NCBI GenBank assembly: GCA_033296885.1
Contig: MU863900.1
Location: 186,001 to 250,000 of the forward strand
Direction: 5' to 3'
Source of the DNA: Triangularia verruculosa
Taxonomy: Eukaryota > Ascomycota > Sordariomycetes > Sordariales > Podosporaceae
Length of the DNA stretch: 64,000 bases
Below, piece after piece: positions 22,991-34,969 of the stretch. Position 1 is the stretch's first letter. Each line of letters starts with the position of its first letter. The notes beneath the pieces were generated by a model that was given only the letters and a program-made list of their open reading frames with translations, was not told the DNA's origin and made no database searches. A program made the translations under genes and the position numbers.

Positions 22991-25288
22991 ATGCTTTCTC
23001 TACCGGTCCGCCCCAGCGCCCTTTTGCCTTCTCTGCCGCGCTCCAAATCTCTTTTACACAGACACCTCTTGGCAGGCACACGCGCACTGCATTCTTTTAG
23101 ACCCCACTTTCAGACTGTGAACCCCTCCATCCGCAAGCCGAACCCCTCCACTGAGAAATTGAGCCCCTCCATTCTTTCGCTGACCACCGTCGCCTGCAAC
23201 CGTTACAAGCCCTCGCAGTCACGACAATACGCACACACCACCGCCATGGAGCACCTCCAGCAACAGGTCGAGGGCCTCAACCTCAACGCCGTCGCCGGGT
23301 TCCCCAACTGCTATCCCGACGTCAACCTGCTCGATGTCTACCGCGTCCACCTCTCCAACGTGCTGACCGAGATCACCGGTGTCGACAAGAACATCATCTA
23401 CCCTGCCTTGTCATGGACCCAAAGTCTGGACAAGGGCGACTTGGTTCTCGCCGCTCCCGCCCTCCGTCTTCCCAAGGGCGGGCCAAAGCCCGACCAGATC
23501 GTCCAAGAATGGGCCGCCAAGTTTCCCGAAAACGACCCTCTCTTCGAAAAGCCGCAAGTTAACAGCTACTTCATGTCCTTCTTCTTCAAGGGCGTGCCGC
23601 TCGTAAAAAGCCTTCTTCCCACAATCCTGCAAAAGGGCGCCAAGTTTGGCACCAACCCATCTCTGGGGCTCAAGGACCCCAGGGACCCAAGCAAAGGGCA
23701 AAAGAAGATTATCGTCGAGTTCTCGTCTCCAAATATCGCGAAGCCATTCCACGCCGGCCATCTCCGCAGCACCATCATCGGCGGCTTCCTCGGTAACCTG
23801 TACGAGGGCGCCGGGTGGGATGTAACTCGTATCAATTATCTCGGTGACTGGGGCAAGCAGTACGGTCTTTTGGCGCTTGCGTTTGAGAAGTTTGGCGACG
23901 AGAAGGCCTTGGAGCAGGATCCGATCAACCACCTTTTCCAACTCTACGTTCGCATCAACACCGAGATGACGGAGGAGAAGGAGCAGATTGCGAAGCGCAA
24001 GGAGGCTGGCGAGGACGTTACCGCGGCCGAGGCCAACAGTCTGGACGAGCAGGCCCGTCGTTACTTCAGGAAGATGACCGACAGGGACGAGAAGGCTTTG
24101 GCCCTGTGGAAGAAGTTCCGCGATCTCAGCATTGTCAGGTACAAGCAGACCTATGCCCGCCTCAACATTCACTTCGATGAGTACAGTGGCGAGAGCCAGG
24201 TCTCCGAGGCGGACATGGGCGATATTGGAAAGCAGCTGGAGGAGAAGAAGATCAGCAAGGTGGACAACGGCGCCCAGCTTATCGATTTCTCTGAGCTTGT
24301 CCCTGGTAAGGAGGGCAAGCGCTTGGAGAAGCCTCTTGTCAGGAAGAGTGATGGCACTGCTCTTTACCTTACCCGTGACATTAGCGAGCTGTTGGCTCGC
24401 CACGCCAAGTACAACTTTGACAAGATGATCTACGTCGTCGCCTCGGCTCAAGACTTGCATCTCAAGCAACTCTTCAAGATCATCGAGCTGCTGGGTCACA
24501 AGGACATTGCCGACAAGTGCCAGCATATCAACTTCGGCCTGGTGCTTGGCATGAGCACTCGCAAGGGCACAGTCAAGTTCTTGGATGACATTCTCCGTGA
24601 TGTCGCCGACAAGATGCACGAGACCATGAGGAAAAACGAGGACAAGTATAACCAGGTGGAGAATCCCGAGGCGGTTGCCGACGTCTTGGGTATTAGCTCT
24701 GTCATGGTGCAAGATATGACTGGCAAGAGGTAACTCACCCACTCGGGATGTGTCGGGTAATTGGGATCAGGGGTGCTAACTTATGGGGCGACAGGATCAA
24801 CAACTACACTTTCAACATGGATCAAATGACATCGTTCGAGGGCGATACCGGCCCGTATCTGCAATATGCGCACGCCCGTGTGTGCTCCATCAAGCGCAAG
24901 GCTGGCCTCAGCGATGAGGAGATCGCTAGCGCCGACTTCTCCCTGTTGACAGAGCCCCATGCCGTCAACATTGTCCGTCTTCTGGCGCAGTGGCCCGATG
25001 TCTTCAGCAACACGCTGAAGACGCTGGAGCCCACGACCGTGCTGGCTTACCTCTTCAAGATGACACACGCCCTGAGCAGCTCGTATGATGTATTGAGGAT
25101 CATGGGCAGCGAGCCTGCGGTCCTGAAGGCCCGCATGGCGCTTTACGAAGCGGCCCACATCGTGTTGGGCAACGGCATGCGCCTGCTGGGTCTAAGCCCT
25201 GTCGAACGGTACGTCTCCACTCGTTATCAGCCATATTGACATCATGTCTGGTGCTTGAGCATGATGCTGACAGCTTTTTAGCATGTAA
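22991..25288 (+). CDS. Arginyl-tRNA synthetase, probably dual mitochondrial/cytosolic
   Basis: Exons 22991..24729, 24795..25208 and 25282..25288 encode 719 residues; both introns are in phase 2. The last exon is only 7 nt and adds the final Arg (split codon), Met and stop, giving the family-typical end PVERM. The class I signatures are present: HAGH at 254-257 (HIGH equivalent) and MSTRK at 521-525 (KMSKS equivalent). The DALR-type anticodon domain fills the C-terminus. The first 85 residues are rich in Arg/Ser/Pro and free of conserved blocks, as in a mitochondrial presequence. Met86 at 23246 sits in a strong CCGCCATGG context at the start of the cytosolic form, while the first ATG has C at -3. 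One gene therefore probably makes both enzymes by leaky scanning. Confidence 0.95.
23241..23249 (+). promoter_or_regulatory. Strong internal start context (cytosolic ArgRS start)
   Basis: CCGCCATGG surrounds codon 86, with purine-free upstream bases except G at -3 and G at +4, close to the optimal eukaryotic context. The residues after it (MEHLQQQVEGLNLNAVAGFP) resemble the start of cytosolic fungal ArgRS. Confidence 0.6.
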
Positions 25289-28114
25289 ACTGTTTGTTTT
25301 CGGTTGGGAAGCGGGGTAAGAGCATGGTGCCTTGATATTTTAGTAGGTAGGCAGAAGCAGTGAATGAACAACACAGAATTACCAACATCATCCCATACCA
25401 CTACCCGTTGTCTTTGACGGCATGGTTGGCAGCACCAGACAGGAACTGACTTGACTGGACTTGCCCATACTGCTTCTTTGTTGCAGACTTGCAGGAGAGG
25501 GGGGATACCCACTACTGACTAGAACAATGCTGCAGCAACATCCATCGTTCCCTTCCAGATCGCCCAATGCAAGATGGGGACTGAAGCCACAACGGGAAGG
25601 ATGGAGGGCTCAGGAGGTGGGGTTGGGGAAATCCCGATGGAATGGGATGTTCTGTCCCTTTGTCACCGGCTGAGTCTCTTCAGCCTTGAGTCCTGCCACT
25701 CGACGCTGAAGAACTACGAATCAAGCACTGCGTACAAGCCACTGTCGGGCGCTTTTTATGGGCCGAGGTGTCGATGGAGGGCTTGATAAGAGGTTGCTGG
25801 GGGGATAGAGGGGATGGCACTCGAGACATATGAGATCCCGCCTTTTGTGTTCATCCGGCTTAGTTGTCCGACAACTGCCATGCAGTCTGCCGGGGGGGGT
25901 TGAAGATGGAAGTCTGACTTCGGCTTGCTGCTTGGTGGTCTGTTGGTCAGGTAGTATAGGTGGCTATTTAGAACCTGTATACGCATCATTGGTGCGCTTG
26001 GCTTACTGCGGGAGGCCGAGTCTCCCAGCCCCACGTTCTGGACGACTTTGGGTGGCCGTGGTGGTGGTGGTGGTGATCCAACATCTCGGTGTAGATGCTG
26101 GATGAGTGGCACGATGATTCGATGACCGACACACGGTGCTCACTGGACGACCGAGTTGTAACAGGAAAACGCTCGGTCAAGGTCGCTGGATGATACGGCG
26201 GAATACGGCGGATGTGGTTCGCTTGGAACAAGAAGCTGGCTGCAGGAAAGTACATAACAACCAAGAATCCTTCCCGTGTTCGGTACACAGAAAGCGAGAA
26301 GTCTTGTCTATCTCGACTGATAATAACGATATGGTGGATGCATGTACCACGATTGCCGATTCCTACCTTACCTCCATCGGATATCACCCTACCAAGATGG
26401 TGTGCTGTTCGGTCTTGACACTCCCACCAAAGTGTGGATTTATTTGTGCACGGGAAATTGGGAGGATCCGGCGTCCCGAACATGGAGAAGAGAAGCCGTC
26501 TGTGCTACGCTCGCTTCAACTTGTTGGCAACACAACATGAGCAAGAGAAAAAGGGAACAGGAGAAGGGAAGATCCATGGATGACGTTGCAGCGGGGCGAA
26601 GCTGGATTGACTGCTGAGCACTGGGAGGTGGCAGCCAAAGAGAAAGAAGGTTGCGACGGGTGACGAGTGTGAGTGTGTGCTGTGGAAAGGGACCTGAATG
26701 GCTTCCATAGGGCGACAGGGCGCCGAGAGGGCAGGGGTCGATCACCGAGGGCTGCATATCTAGTTCTTGGCTGTCATTGGATGGGAGATCAACAAATAAA
26801 CGGTAAAGTCAATTCCCCGTTTTTCTTGTACCTCACCTCTCTCTAAGATCGATCGATAAGCTTACCTCCCTAGATAAAAACATGCTAAGAATAGCCGTGC
26901 GGGACGTCAGGTCAGGTGCAGGAGGGCGCTCTCAGACTCTCACACAGCAAAACAACAAAACAAACATGGACTCAAGGTCAGGTCATAGATGAGGTCAAGC
27001 TGTCAGGTGGACACAGCAGCTGAGGGGTCATAATACACAACACACTGTCAAGCAGTGCAAGAGGACCTTGGGAAGCCGGGGTCATCCGGGCTGATATTCC
27101 GGACAAGGTGCGTCTGGCCTCCTGCCGTGGACCTGTGGCTTCGGCTGTCGTGGGCAACTGAGACCAATAAGACATTCGGTTTGGCCTTGCCGAGAAAGTG
27201 CGGCTCACGAAAAAAAAAAACATTCCGAAGGGGGGGAGCTGAGTTGGAGGGACGGGCTGCTCGGTCTTGGCTTGTCGTTTTCTTCCACCATCCCGCGACC
27301 CGTTGGCAAGTGGTCAGTGGTCGATTTAGTGCCGCCGAGAGAAACCGGTCTCAAACCTTATTTTAGCTGCCTGTATCACCGAGAGGGAGGGTCACAGCTT
27401 TCTCCTCGCGATGGGATAACGCAGCGAGCCACACTAGATATGCCAAGGTCGTCGGCATTGCCACCATCTTGCAACCCTTGGTTCCGTATCATGCCGGGTA
27501 TGCCTACAGCCAGACTAAAGCAAGTGACTGATCTTCAGGTCCTGATGGTCAGTTGAAACGGCCATCAGTGTTTTCTTCCTGCAGCTTCCCAGGCGAGGTG
27601 GTTACTTGTTTTGTTGAGATGCTTTCATCATGGTCCCAGCAGCCCCAGGAAGACAGATGCCCGTAGGGTCCATTCCGCGGTGATGGGCAGAAAAGGGACA
27701 TGCATCTCCTGTGAGACTAAGGTGCGGCTGTATGTACCATGTAGGGCGGGCGGCGAATCTCGTCCTGCGTGTGCATGTTTCCTTCGGCGTCTTGGTAATT
27801 CCTTGGTAGTTTTCGTTCTCTCTCGGCTGATGATTCCACAGGCGAGCTGGGCTGCGTGGGCTTTGCTGGAACGGATTATCTATGGCGTCGATACTCCGAG
27901 TATCACCACATATCATGGCCCATCCTCCTCGTCCACTGACATCAGATTTCCCTCTTACATATCTATCACCCGTCTACTCCCCTACTTACCCATCCGTACA
28001 TCGATATTATATACCTACCCAAAGCCATCTAGGTAGTTGTGTCCAAGAGCCTTCCAACGCATTCGTTAACAGTCCGAGGCTCGTCTCCATCGGTTTCTCA
28101 ACCTTCTCCAGGCC
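25289..28114. other. Long intergenic region, no gene recognised
   Basis: About 2.8 kb between the ArgRS 3' end and the P450 start. A GGT-type microsatellite lies near 26053-26075. Open frames are short and overlap on both strands with no recognisable domain. A TATA-like ATATTATATACC lies near 28003-28014, about 100 bases before the P450 ATG. Confidence 0.6.
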
Positions 28115-30180
28115 ATGGCCTACGCTTTACTTCTTTTGTTGGCCACAGCGGTCGCCCTGGCGGCAGTCAATCGCTATATCAACCGGAAAAGATTACCAGC
28201 AGGCGTCCGTCCTCTACCAGGCCCTCGAGGCATCCCATTTATCGGCCGAGTACACGACATCCCAGAAAACGCCTCGTGGTTGAAGTTTTACGAATGGAGC
28301 AAGGAATATGGTCCCATCTACCAGATGGAAATTTTCGGTACCGTCCACGTCTGGATCTCGTCCGAAAAAGTCGCCCAGGATCTGCTGGCCAAGAGGGCCC
28401 CCATCTACTCGGACAGACCCCAAATCCCAAACCTGCCTGACAACAGGACCAGCGGTGACTACCTTGCCCTGCTGGGCCGTACTGGTATGTCTCTCTTTCG
28501 TCCATACATGAGCAGCTTTTTCCTAGAATACTGCTGACTTCCAAGGTAAACAGAAACATGGAAGCGTCAACGCAAGCTCTGCAACCACCTGATGCACACA
28601 TCCGCTCTCGCCTCACTTCACTCGTACCCCACCCGTGAGCGCGATAGATTCCTCTACCTCATGGGCAGTGACCCATCCAAGTACCTGGAGTGGATCGAGC
28701 AGTTCACCTCCCGCACCGTCTCCCGTCTGTCTTGGGGAACCGCCAAACCGGCCCAGATCCTCCGGCACACCACTTTTGGCCTGCTGCAGACCATCTCGCC
28801 CTCTGGAGCGTTACCGAATGTCATTTCCCTCCTACGGCACATCCCTCTTGCACTGAGCCCCTGGAAAAAGAAGGAGGCGGCGAGACACGCGCTGGAGGAC
28901 AGACTGTGGAAGGCGAATCTGGATTTTGTCAAGAAGAGTCTCGAGTCCGGCAGGGGGGAGGAGTCGTTTGTCGGCACGTTTATGAAAAGCCAGCTTCCCG
29001 ATGATGGCAAGGATGAGAAGGAGAGGTTGAAGTGGGGCGAACCAGAGGAGGCGATGCATGTTGTTGGGCTGATGGCCATTGCTGGCGCCTTGACGATTGG
29101 CAGTCCGATCCAGAGTTATATCCTGGCCATGTGCCACTACCCAGAGGCCCAGAAGGCCCTGCAAGAGGAGATTGACCGGGTCTGCGAGGGGAGGTGTCCG
29201 CAGTGGGAGGACAGGGAGAAGCTGCCTATGCTGAGAGCGGTGGTCAAGGAGGTGATCCGGTGGAGGCCGCCAGTGCCCACAGGTATCCCGCACGCCATTG
29301 AGAAGGATGATGTGTATGAGGGATATTTCATTCCCAAGGGGGCGACGATTCATGCGCTGGAGTGGTACGTGCTTTCCCATCTCTCCTTATTTGATCGATT
29401 GGCGATGAAGAGACTGACAAGCCGAAAAAAAACAGGGGCATCACCCGCGATGAGACGACTTACCCCTGTGCCGATGAGTTCCTTCCGGCCCGCTGGGTTG
29501 ACCCGGCCTATCCCACCTTCAAGGAGCCCCTGACACAATACCCGAATCTCAACGGCTTTTCCCAGTTTGGCTTCGGAAGGCGAACATGCCAAGGCATCCC
29601 AATCGTGGAGCAAGATCTGTTCCTCTCCATGGGCGGCATGGCCTGGGCCTTTGACATCCGCAAGAAGGTCGATCCGGCAACTGGCAAGGCCATTCCCGTG
29701 CACTGGAACGACTACACACCGCTGTTGATAGCCAAACCCTGCAAGTTCCAGTTCGACGCTATCCCGCGACACGAGGGCAGGATGGATGAGCTGAGGCAGA
29801 TGTTTGACTCGGCGAGAGAGGAGGAAGAGCAACAAGACAACGCGATTGCAATGGACATCAGCCAGTTCGAGAAAGATTTGGGGGCCGAGAAGATTTACCG
29901 CGACAAGACATGCGAGATTCGGTATTCTGAGGCTGCGGCGCGGTCAGAGGAGCTCGAGCAGACGAACTCGGAGGGCTCATCGACCTGTCCCCCAACGCCC
30001 CTCGAGCCAGGGTTGGAGCTTGGAGATTCCAGTTCCGAGGCCGACACCGAGAGCGATTGCGGGAAGGAGCCGCTTGGTGAGGCAATGCGGGTGGTGTTGG
30101 ATGGTAGAGTTGATAAGACCTTCGGGATTGAGCCTTTAGTAACCGTCTTGGAGGTACCGGGCGCGTGGAAGTGGGCTTAG
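28115..30180 (+). CDS. Cytochrome P450 monooxygenase with long acidic C-terminal tail
   Basis: Exons 28115..28484, 28554..29364 and 29436..30180 give 641 residues, with introns in phases 1 and 2. An N-terminal membrane anchor (LLLLLATAVALAAVNRY) is followed by the proline hinge LPGPRGIPFIG. The I-helix region has AGALTIGS, the ExxR motif is in KEVIRWRPP, and the heme loop is FGFGRRTCQG with thiolate Cys about residue 445. Nearly 200 residues follow the heme Cys, where P450s usually have about 70. The extra part is Glu/Ser-rich with coiled-coil-like heptads and no known domain. The I-helix and the ETWKRQRK C-helix resemble fungal P450s of the O-methylsterigmatocystin-oxidoreductase-like group, but I cannot assign a substrate. 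Confidence 0.9.
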
Positions 30181-30553
30181 TACATGGCTCGTTGAGCTTG
30201 TTATCTTTCTCTTGAACTGGAATTGCATTGGGAATCAGGGTTGGGTATGTATTGCTGGGACTATTGAAATACCCAAAGGAACCAGGGCAGTATTAGGATG
30301 AACGGAGTTGGGTAAAATGGGTTTGCTATGGTATGATCAACAAGGCAGCGCCTTGAAACCAACCAGGTATCTTCTAAAGAGTTTGTATTTTCATAACCTA
30401 GGTCATTTCTGAATTGAACCGAATCAAGAATACCATAATGATATTCATGCGACACCCAGGACAACAGGCTTGAGCAAGCACTTTGGTTTGAATCAAACGG
30501 TGAGAAGTCACGTGGCGAATCGTGTCTGAACTCCGGTGTTGTCACAAACCTAA

Positions 30554-30579
30554 GGTAAGGTAGCTTAAGTTACCTTACC
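30554..30579. repeat. 26-bp near-perfect palindrome
   Basis: Arms GGTAAGGTA and TACCTTACC flank the central CTTAAG, with one mismatched pair beside the centre. Related TAAGGTA/TACCTTA words occur near 48120 and 48320. It could be a binding site or part of a degenerate small mobile element. Confidence 0.7.
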
Positions 30580-31214
30580 AGCCAGGTACTTCTTATTAGT
30601 GCTGGGCTAGTAATGATCAGATGATGGATTTACGATGCTGTAATCGTGTGGTCATCCAGGTGGTCGCTGGAACATGGAGTGCTGCTGACGGAAGAAAAGA
30701 GGGCGCCGGGTTGAAATCTAGAACAGCTATGGACTCTGAAAGTATGCATGAGATTGCGAAATGAAGAGAGGTTCCAAATATTACGGCGTTCATCTCGCGT
30801 TGGGCGACTCTGCGGTGGAGTGGCAAAACATGTCGTGGCTGGGCCAATGGCGCGGCCATTTCTCCTGCCCAGGCATCAAGATGGAACAGAGAATCGATGG
30901 CACTCCTTGGCTAAATGTTTTTGTGGTGGTATCCAAGCCCGGTAGCGTGTTTTCGGCCCACCAACGAGGAGTGCCAGATGGCTGTTGGCGCTGGCTGTCA
31001 CTAACGGCCCCATGTGATGACTCCGCCATACCGTCTTCTTAGTGGCCGCCATGCCCACGACCCCAAAGTTTGACGTGGAAATCTCATGGTACCACTCTCC
31101 TCCCATATGGCCAATCCAACGTGGTGTCTTGCAGTGCCGCCGGCGAACAGCAAGATGACAAGCAGGGCACAAGACAGGGGCATGCCACGGCTTGATAGTG
31201 CGGTTCGGCAGTGG

Positions 31215-31223
31215 TATATTTAA
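31215..31223 (+). promoter_or_regulatory. Candidate TATA box of the BBE-type oxidase gene
   Basis: TATATTTAA lies 101 bases before the ATG at 31316. Confidence 0.5.
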
Positions 31224-31315
31224 TATCTCGGGCAACTGCCGTCTTCACTTCGACAGCGCCATTACCTAGCCCTTTCAACCCTTTTCTTGCTCACCACCAT
31301 CTTGACCAGCAAACA

Positions 31316-32798
31316 ATGGGCCAAGGACCAAGCACCTCCGCCCTTCAGCAATGCATCGAGGGCGTGGCCGGCAACAGAGCCGGCTTCACCGCCTTTGCCG
31401 GGAATCCCCTTTACCAGATCCAATGGGTCAAGCCATACAACCTCGACGTCCCCGTGGAGCCTGCCGCCGTGGTAAGACCACAGACAGCACAGGACATCTC
31501 CGAGATAATAAAGTGCGCCAATCTCAACGGTGTCAAGGTGCAGGCCAAGTCCGGCGGGCACTCATACCAGAACTACGGTGCCGGGGGTAGTGATGGGGCC
31601 GTCGTCATCGACATGGTCAACTTTCAGAAATTCTCGATGGACACCAAAACATGGCAGGCCACCATAGGAGCTGGACACCGGTTAGGAGAGGTGGACAAGA
31701 AACTGCACGCTCAGGGAGGTCGAGCCATGGCTCATGGCGTTTGTCCTGGAGTGGGACTCGGGGGCCATGCCACCATTGTAAGTGGTTTCGTCAGAGCTTG
31801 GTTGTTTGACTTGGGAGCAGTGTTAACTTGCTAGTTAGGGTGGACTCGGTCCTATGTCTCGGATGTGGGGGTCTTGCCTCGATCATATTGTCGAAGTCGA
31901 AGTCGTAACTGCAGACGGCAAGATACAGAGAGCAAGTGCGACGCAAAATGAGGATCTTTTCTGGGCTCTTAGAGGCTCTGCAGCTGGGTTTGGCGTCATT
32001 ACCGAGTTCGTTATGAAAACACACCCCGAGCCAGCCAACATTGTCCAGTACGAGTACACCATCAAACTTGGAAAACAGGCCCATGTTGCTTCTCTGTACT
32101 CGAAATGGCAGGCACTGATGGCGGACCCGAAGCTCGATCGCCGATTTGGATCCATGTTCATCATGTTCCCTCTTGGTGCCATCATCACGGGCACGTTCTA
32201 CGGTTCCCAGCAAGAGTTCCTGAAGTCAGGCATCCCCAATGCCCTTCCTCAAGACGGAAACGGTCACTTGGTTCTCAACGACTGGCTTGGATCTCTAGCT
32301 CATGACGCCGAGAAAGAGGCACTGTACCTTTCTGGGCTGGCCATGCCATTCATTTCACGTTCTCTGGCCTTCAAGAGGCAGGATCTCCTCGGGCCCGAGA
32401 AGATCAAGGACCTTTTCAACTGGGTTGATGCTCAAAAGAAGGGGACGCTCCTTTGGTTCATCATCTTCGATGCCGCAGGAGGCGCAATCGAGGACGTGGC
32501 ACAGAATGCCACAGCCTTTGCCCACCGCGACAAAGTCATGTATTATCAGTCTTATGGAATTGGCCTTCCGGTGACGAAGACGACAAAGGATTTCATCACG
32601 GGCTTCCATGACCAAGTTGTTCAGAAAGCTGGCCCAGGCACATGGGGAACATACCCAGGTTACGTCAACAAGGCTCTGGTTGACCAGCAGAAGCAGTACT
32701 GGGACTCGAATCTGCCTGCATTGGAGCAGATCAAGGCGAAGTGGGACCCCAAGGACCTTTTCCACAACCCGGGGAGTGTGAGGCCTGCCAAGAGATAG
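31316..32798 (+). CDS. BBE/GOOX-type FAD-linked oxidase with bicovalent flavin residues
   Basis: Exons 31316..31777 and 31839..32798 flank a 61-nt phase-0 intron (GTAAGT donor) and give 473 residues. The PCMH FAD-binding domain carries His82 in KSGGHSYQNYG and Cys143 in HGVCPGVGLGG, the two residues that bind FAD covalently in glucooligosaccharide oxidase and berberine-bridge-type enzymes. The intron lies directly after the Cys loop, and splicing restores HATIGGLGPMSR. A BBE domain closes the C-terminus (FHNPGSVRP). Known relatives oxidise sugars or secondary metabolites and are usually secreted, but the start chosen here (MGQGPSTSALQQC) has no signal peptide and no better upstream ATG is in frame. 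It follows the P450 on the same strand, 1.1 kb away. Confidence 0.9.
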
Positions 32799-33787
32799 GC
32801 ATCTGCGTCGTGTGCTGAGCAAGTTCTACTTAGATAATTAGAGATACCCAGTTTGATTAATATCTAGCCATTATATAGATTTCCAAACAGGACATCATTT
32901 GCGCTTTGACGGGGAATTCACAGATAGCCATGGATCGCGATGATGGGAGACTTTCTGCTAGAGGCTGTTGTCTTGTTTTGAGAAGTGATAGAAGTTTTAG
33001 GAGCAGAGGGCGCATGTTAATTTTTCTTTTTTATAAAGTCTAGAACATGTGCGCCACAACACTTTGTGTGTAAAACCCAACTACCTCGTTGACTCGTTTT
33101 GAAAAGTCTCTGAATCCATCTTGAAGCCTATTCCCGTATCAACCGCGGCCGCCATCACAACCACCTCGTCTTAGATTTCCATTTCAAACTGGGTGGGTAT
33201 CTGGAAAAGTTCATATAGTAAATGGTTGGTATTATCCGGAAAACAATACTTCTCTCCTCTTGATGATTAACGATACTTGATCTTGGCCGGGAGACATTTT
33301 CCATCCCCGGAGACCCAGGCAGTCTGGGAAGATGACCTGGAAAGGATGACTCTTCGCAAGGTTTCTGATATGAGAGAGCTTGTGGGACGAAGTCACGTAG
33401 GTCAGGAAGAAGTAGAAAATCGATAGTGGATCAATACTGGGCTATTGAACTGGGCCAAGGCCAGCTAGTATACACGTGGTGGTTGACTGGTCATGACTCT
33501 GAGCATGGGCAAACTGGCCTCCCAAACCAAACCAGAGATGACTAGCCAGGCCAAACAGGCAACAGAGCTTCTTTCCGAAAGGCCTGAAGAAGAGAGGGTG
33601 TGGGTATCAATTTTGCAGCAAACCTAGCCAGGTCTCCAAAACCTATGCCAGCCACCTTCGCCATTAACTCCTTAAACGCCCATGTTTCCACCGGGCACTA
33701 AGCCATATGTGAAAGCCAAATATTTTATGCTGCCCAGACCGACCACTGCTGCCTCCCTTGTTTCTTTAACTTTTCCCCCCTTTCTTC
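32799..33787. other. Intergenic region
   Basis: 3' flanks of the oxidase and of the small hypothetical gene, about 1 kb. Nothing coding is recognised. Confidence 0.6.
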
Positions 33788-34072
33788 TCAAAGCCTCTCA
33801 CTTCCAGAGCTTGAGCTCGTCCTCGTTGAGCTTGCGCTGCCTCGTCTCCCTATGGATCGTGTCGGATTTGGCAAACTGACAGCCTGCAGCCTCTCTATAC
33901 CAGATTTGAAGGCGCTGTTGATAGCCAACCTCAGACCTGAGATCAAGGGGCTGTGTGTATGTGATGACTGATCTGGCTGCTGGTAGCCTGAAGGATGCGA
34001 GACGTGGTGGTGAACTCTTTCAAGGCGTTCCATGTCCTCGAGCATCATGTGGTAGTACTCTTCGTCCTCCAT
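33788..34072 (-). CDS. Small hypothetical protein, 94 residues
   Basis: The frame from the ATG at 34072 (AAAATATGG context) encodes a hydrophilic peptide starting MEDEEYYHMMLEDMERLERV, with a His-containing linker and a Ser/Arg-rich end (SSSSGSERL). A splice-like CTAAC...TTTGTAG lies just upstream near 34140, consistent with an intron in the 5' UTR. The acidic/aromatic start followed by a Ser tail does look coding, but I recognise no family. It may instead be a non-coding frame. Confidence 0.4.
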   Translation of the reverse strand: MEDEEYYHMMLEDMERLERVHHHVSHPSGYQQPDQSSHTHSPLISGLRLAINSAFKSGIERLQAVSLPNPTRSIGRRGSASSTRTSSSSGSERL

Positions 34073-34969
34073 ATTTTGGTGAACACGATGGGGTGTGATG
34101 GTGATGGTGGTCCTCAGGGTTGTGCGTGTGTACCTACAAACACGGCTCAGGGTTAGAGCTGGGGTTTTTGACTTGCTGGACTCGGAAGGTTTTGGGTGGA
34201 GAGCAGACATACAGTTTCAGAGGATGTAATATGGATGAATTTGCTGAGAAGTGTCAAATTGGAGGTTCCAACTGGAGCCTGTGGTGGTGATATTGTGTTG
34301 AGCTTTGACTGTCCGTGTGTTCTTGTGATGTAACTGATGTGATGGTGGATCAGTAATGATGAATATGCTTTGGATGGCCGTCTTTCCCCCCACAAGGGGA
34401 ACTGGCGTCCGGTCTTATATGGTCCATTGCGATTCTCCCATCGATATGGATGTTGCAGCCCAGAGACGTCAATCGCACCACCTGTGTTGGGTGGCCAGTT
34501 GAACTGAGTTGGGGTCGTATGATTTTGACTGAACAGAGTTGGCGCCATTGGCTGCACTGTCCACAGCCACCAAACCCGTCCCCATGTGAGCCCAGACCTT
34601 CCCACTCTACCGTCGGAGAGAACCGGCCCAGCATCATCCAACACATAGGTAGTCTTATTGTGACAGTTGCAACAGCCTCATGATCTCAGTCAAGGAAGGG
34701 TAGGTGATGGGCAAGCATTCTGTTCGCTACCAGTAAAATGACATTTAAAACGACAAAGGAAAGGGTATATGATAACCTAGAATGATACAAAATGCAAGCG
34801 AGTGCCGGGCTTCCTTCATCCTAGCCCCTTTTACTTCTCATCTCTCCTCCATGTCGCTGGGACACAAGAAAGAAAAAACAATGTTACACGATGGGTCATG
34901 AATTATCATTATTCCGCACCCTCCCCGCTCCCGACTTCCCCTTCTTGGTGACTTGGCATGATGGACACC
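34073..34969. other. Intergenic region
   Basis: Possible 5' leader and promoter of the small hypothetical gene, plus the 3' flank of the long coiled-coil gene. No other coding sequence is supported. Confidence 0.5.

Larger units (their letters stand above)
30181..31315. other. Intergenic region with a palindromic element
   Basis: P450 3' flank and oxidase promoter. It contains the inverted repeat at 30554-30579 and a TATA box at 31215. No coding sequence is supported. Confidence 0.6.

Noticed and set aside
23411..24742. 443-codon antisense frame in the ArgRS gene
   Set aside because: It mirrors the GC-biased third positions of the real gene and has no family-like sequence.
25289..28114. Hidden gene in the 2.8-kb gap
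   Set aside because: I checked the frames on both strands; none is long, spliceable into a family-like protein, or clearly coding.
28115..32798. P450 plus oxidase as a secondary-metabolite cluster
   Set aside because: No backbone synthase, transporter or regulator is present nearby; two genes 1.1 kb apart are not enough.
34153..34646. Two overlapping minus-strand frames upstream of the small hypothetical gene
   Set aside because: No good start context, no family pattern, and composition like the surrounding non-coding DNA.
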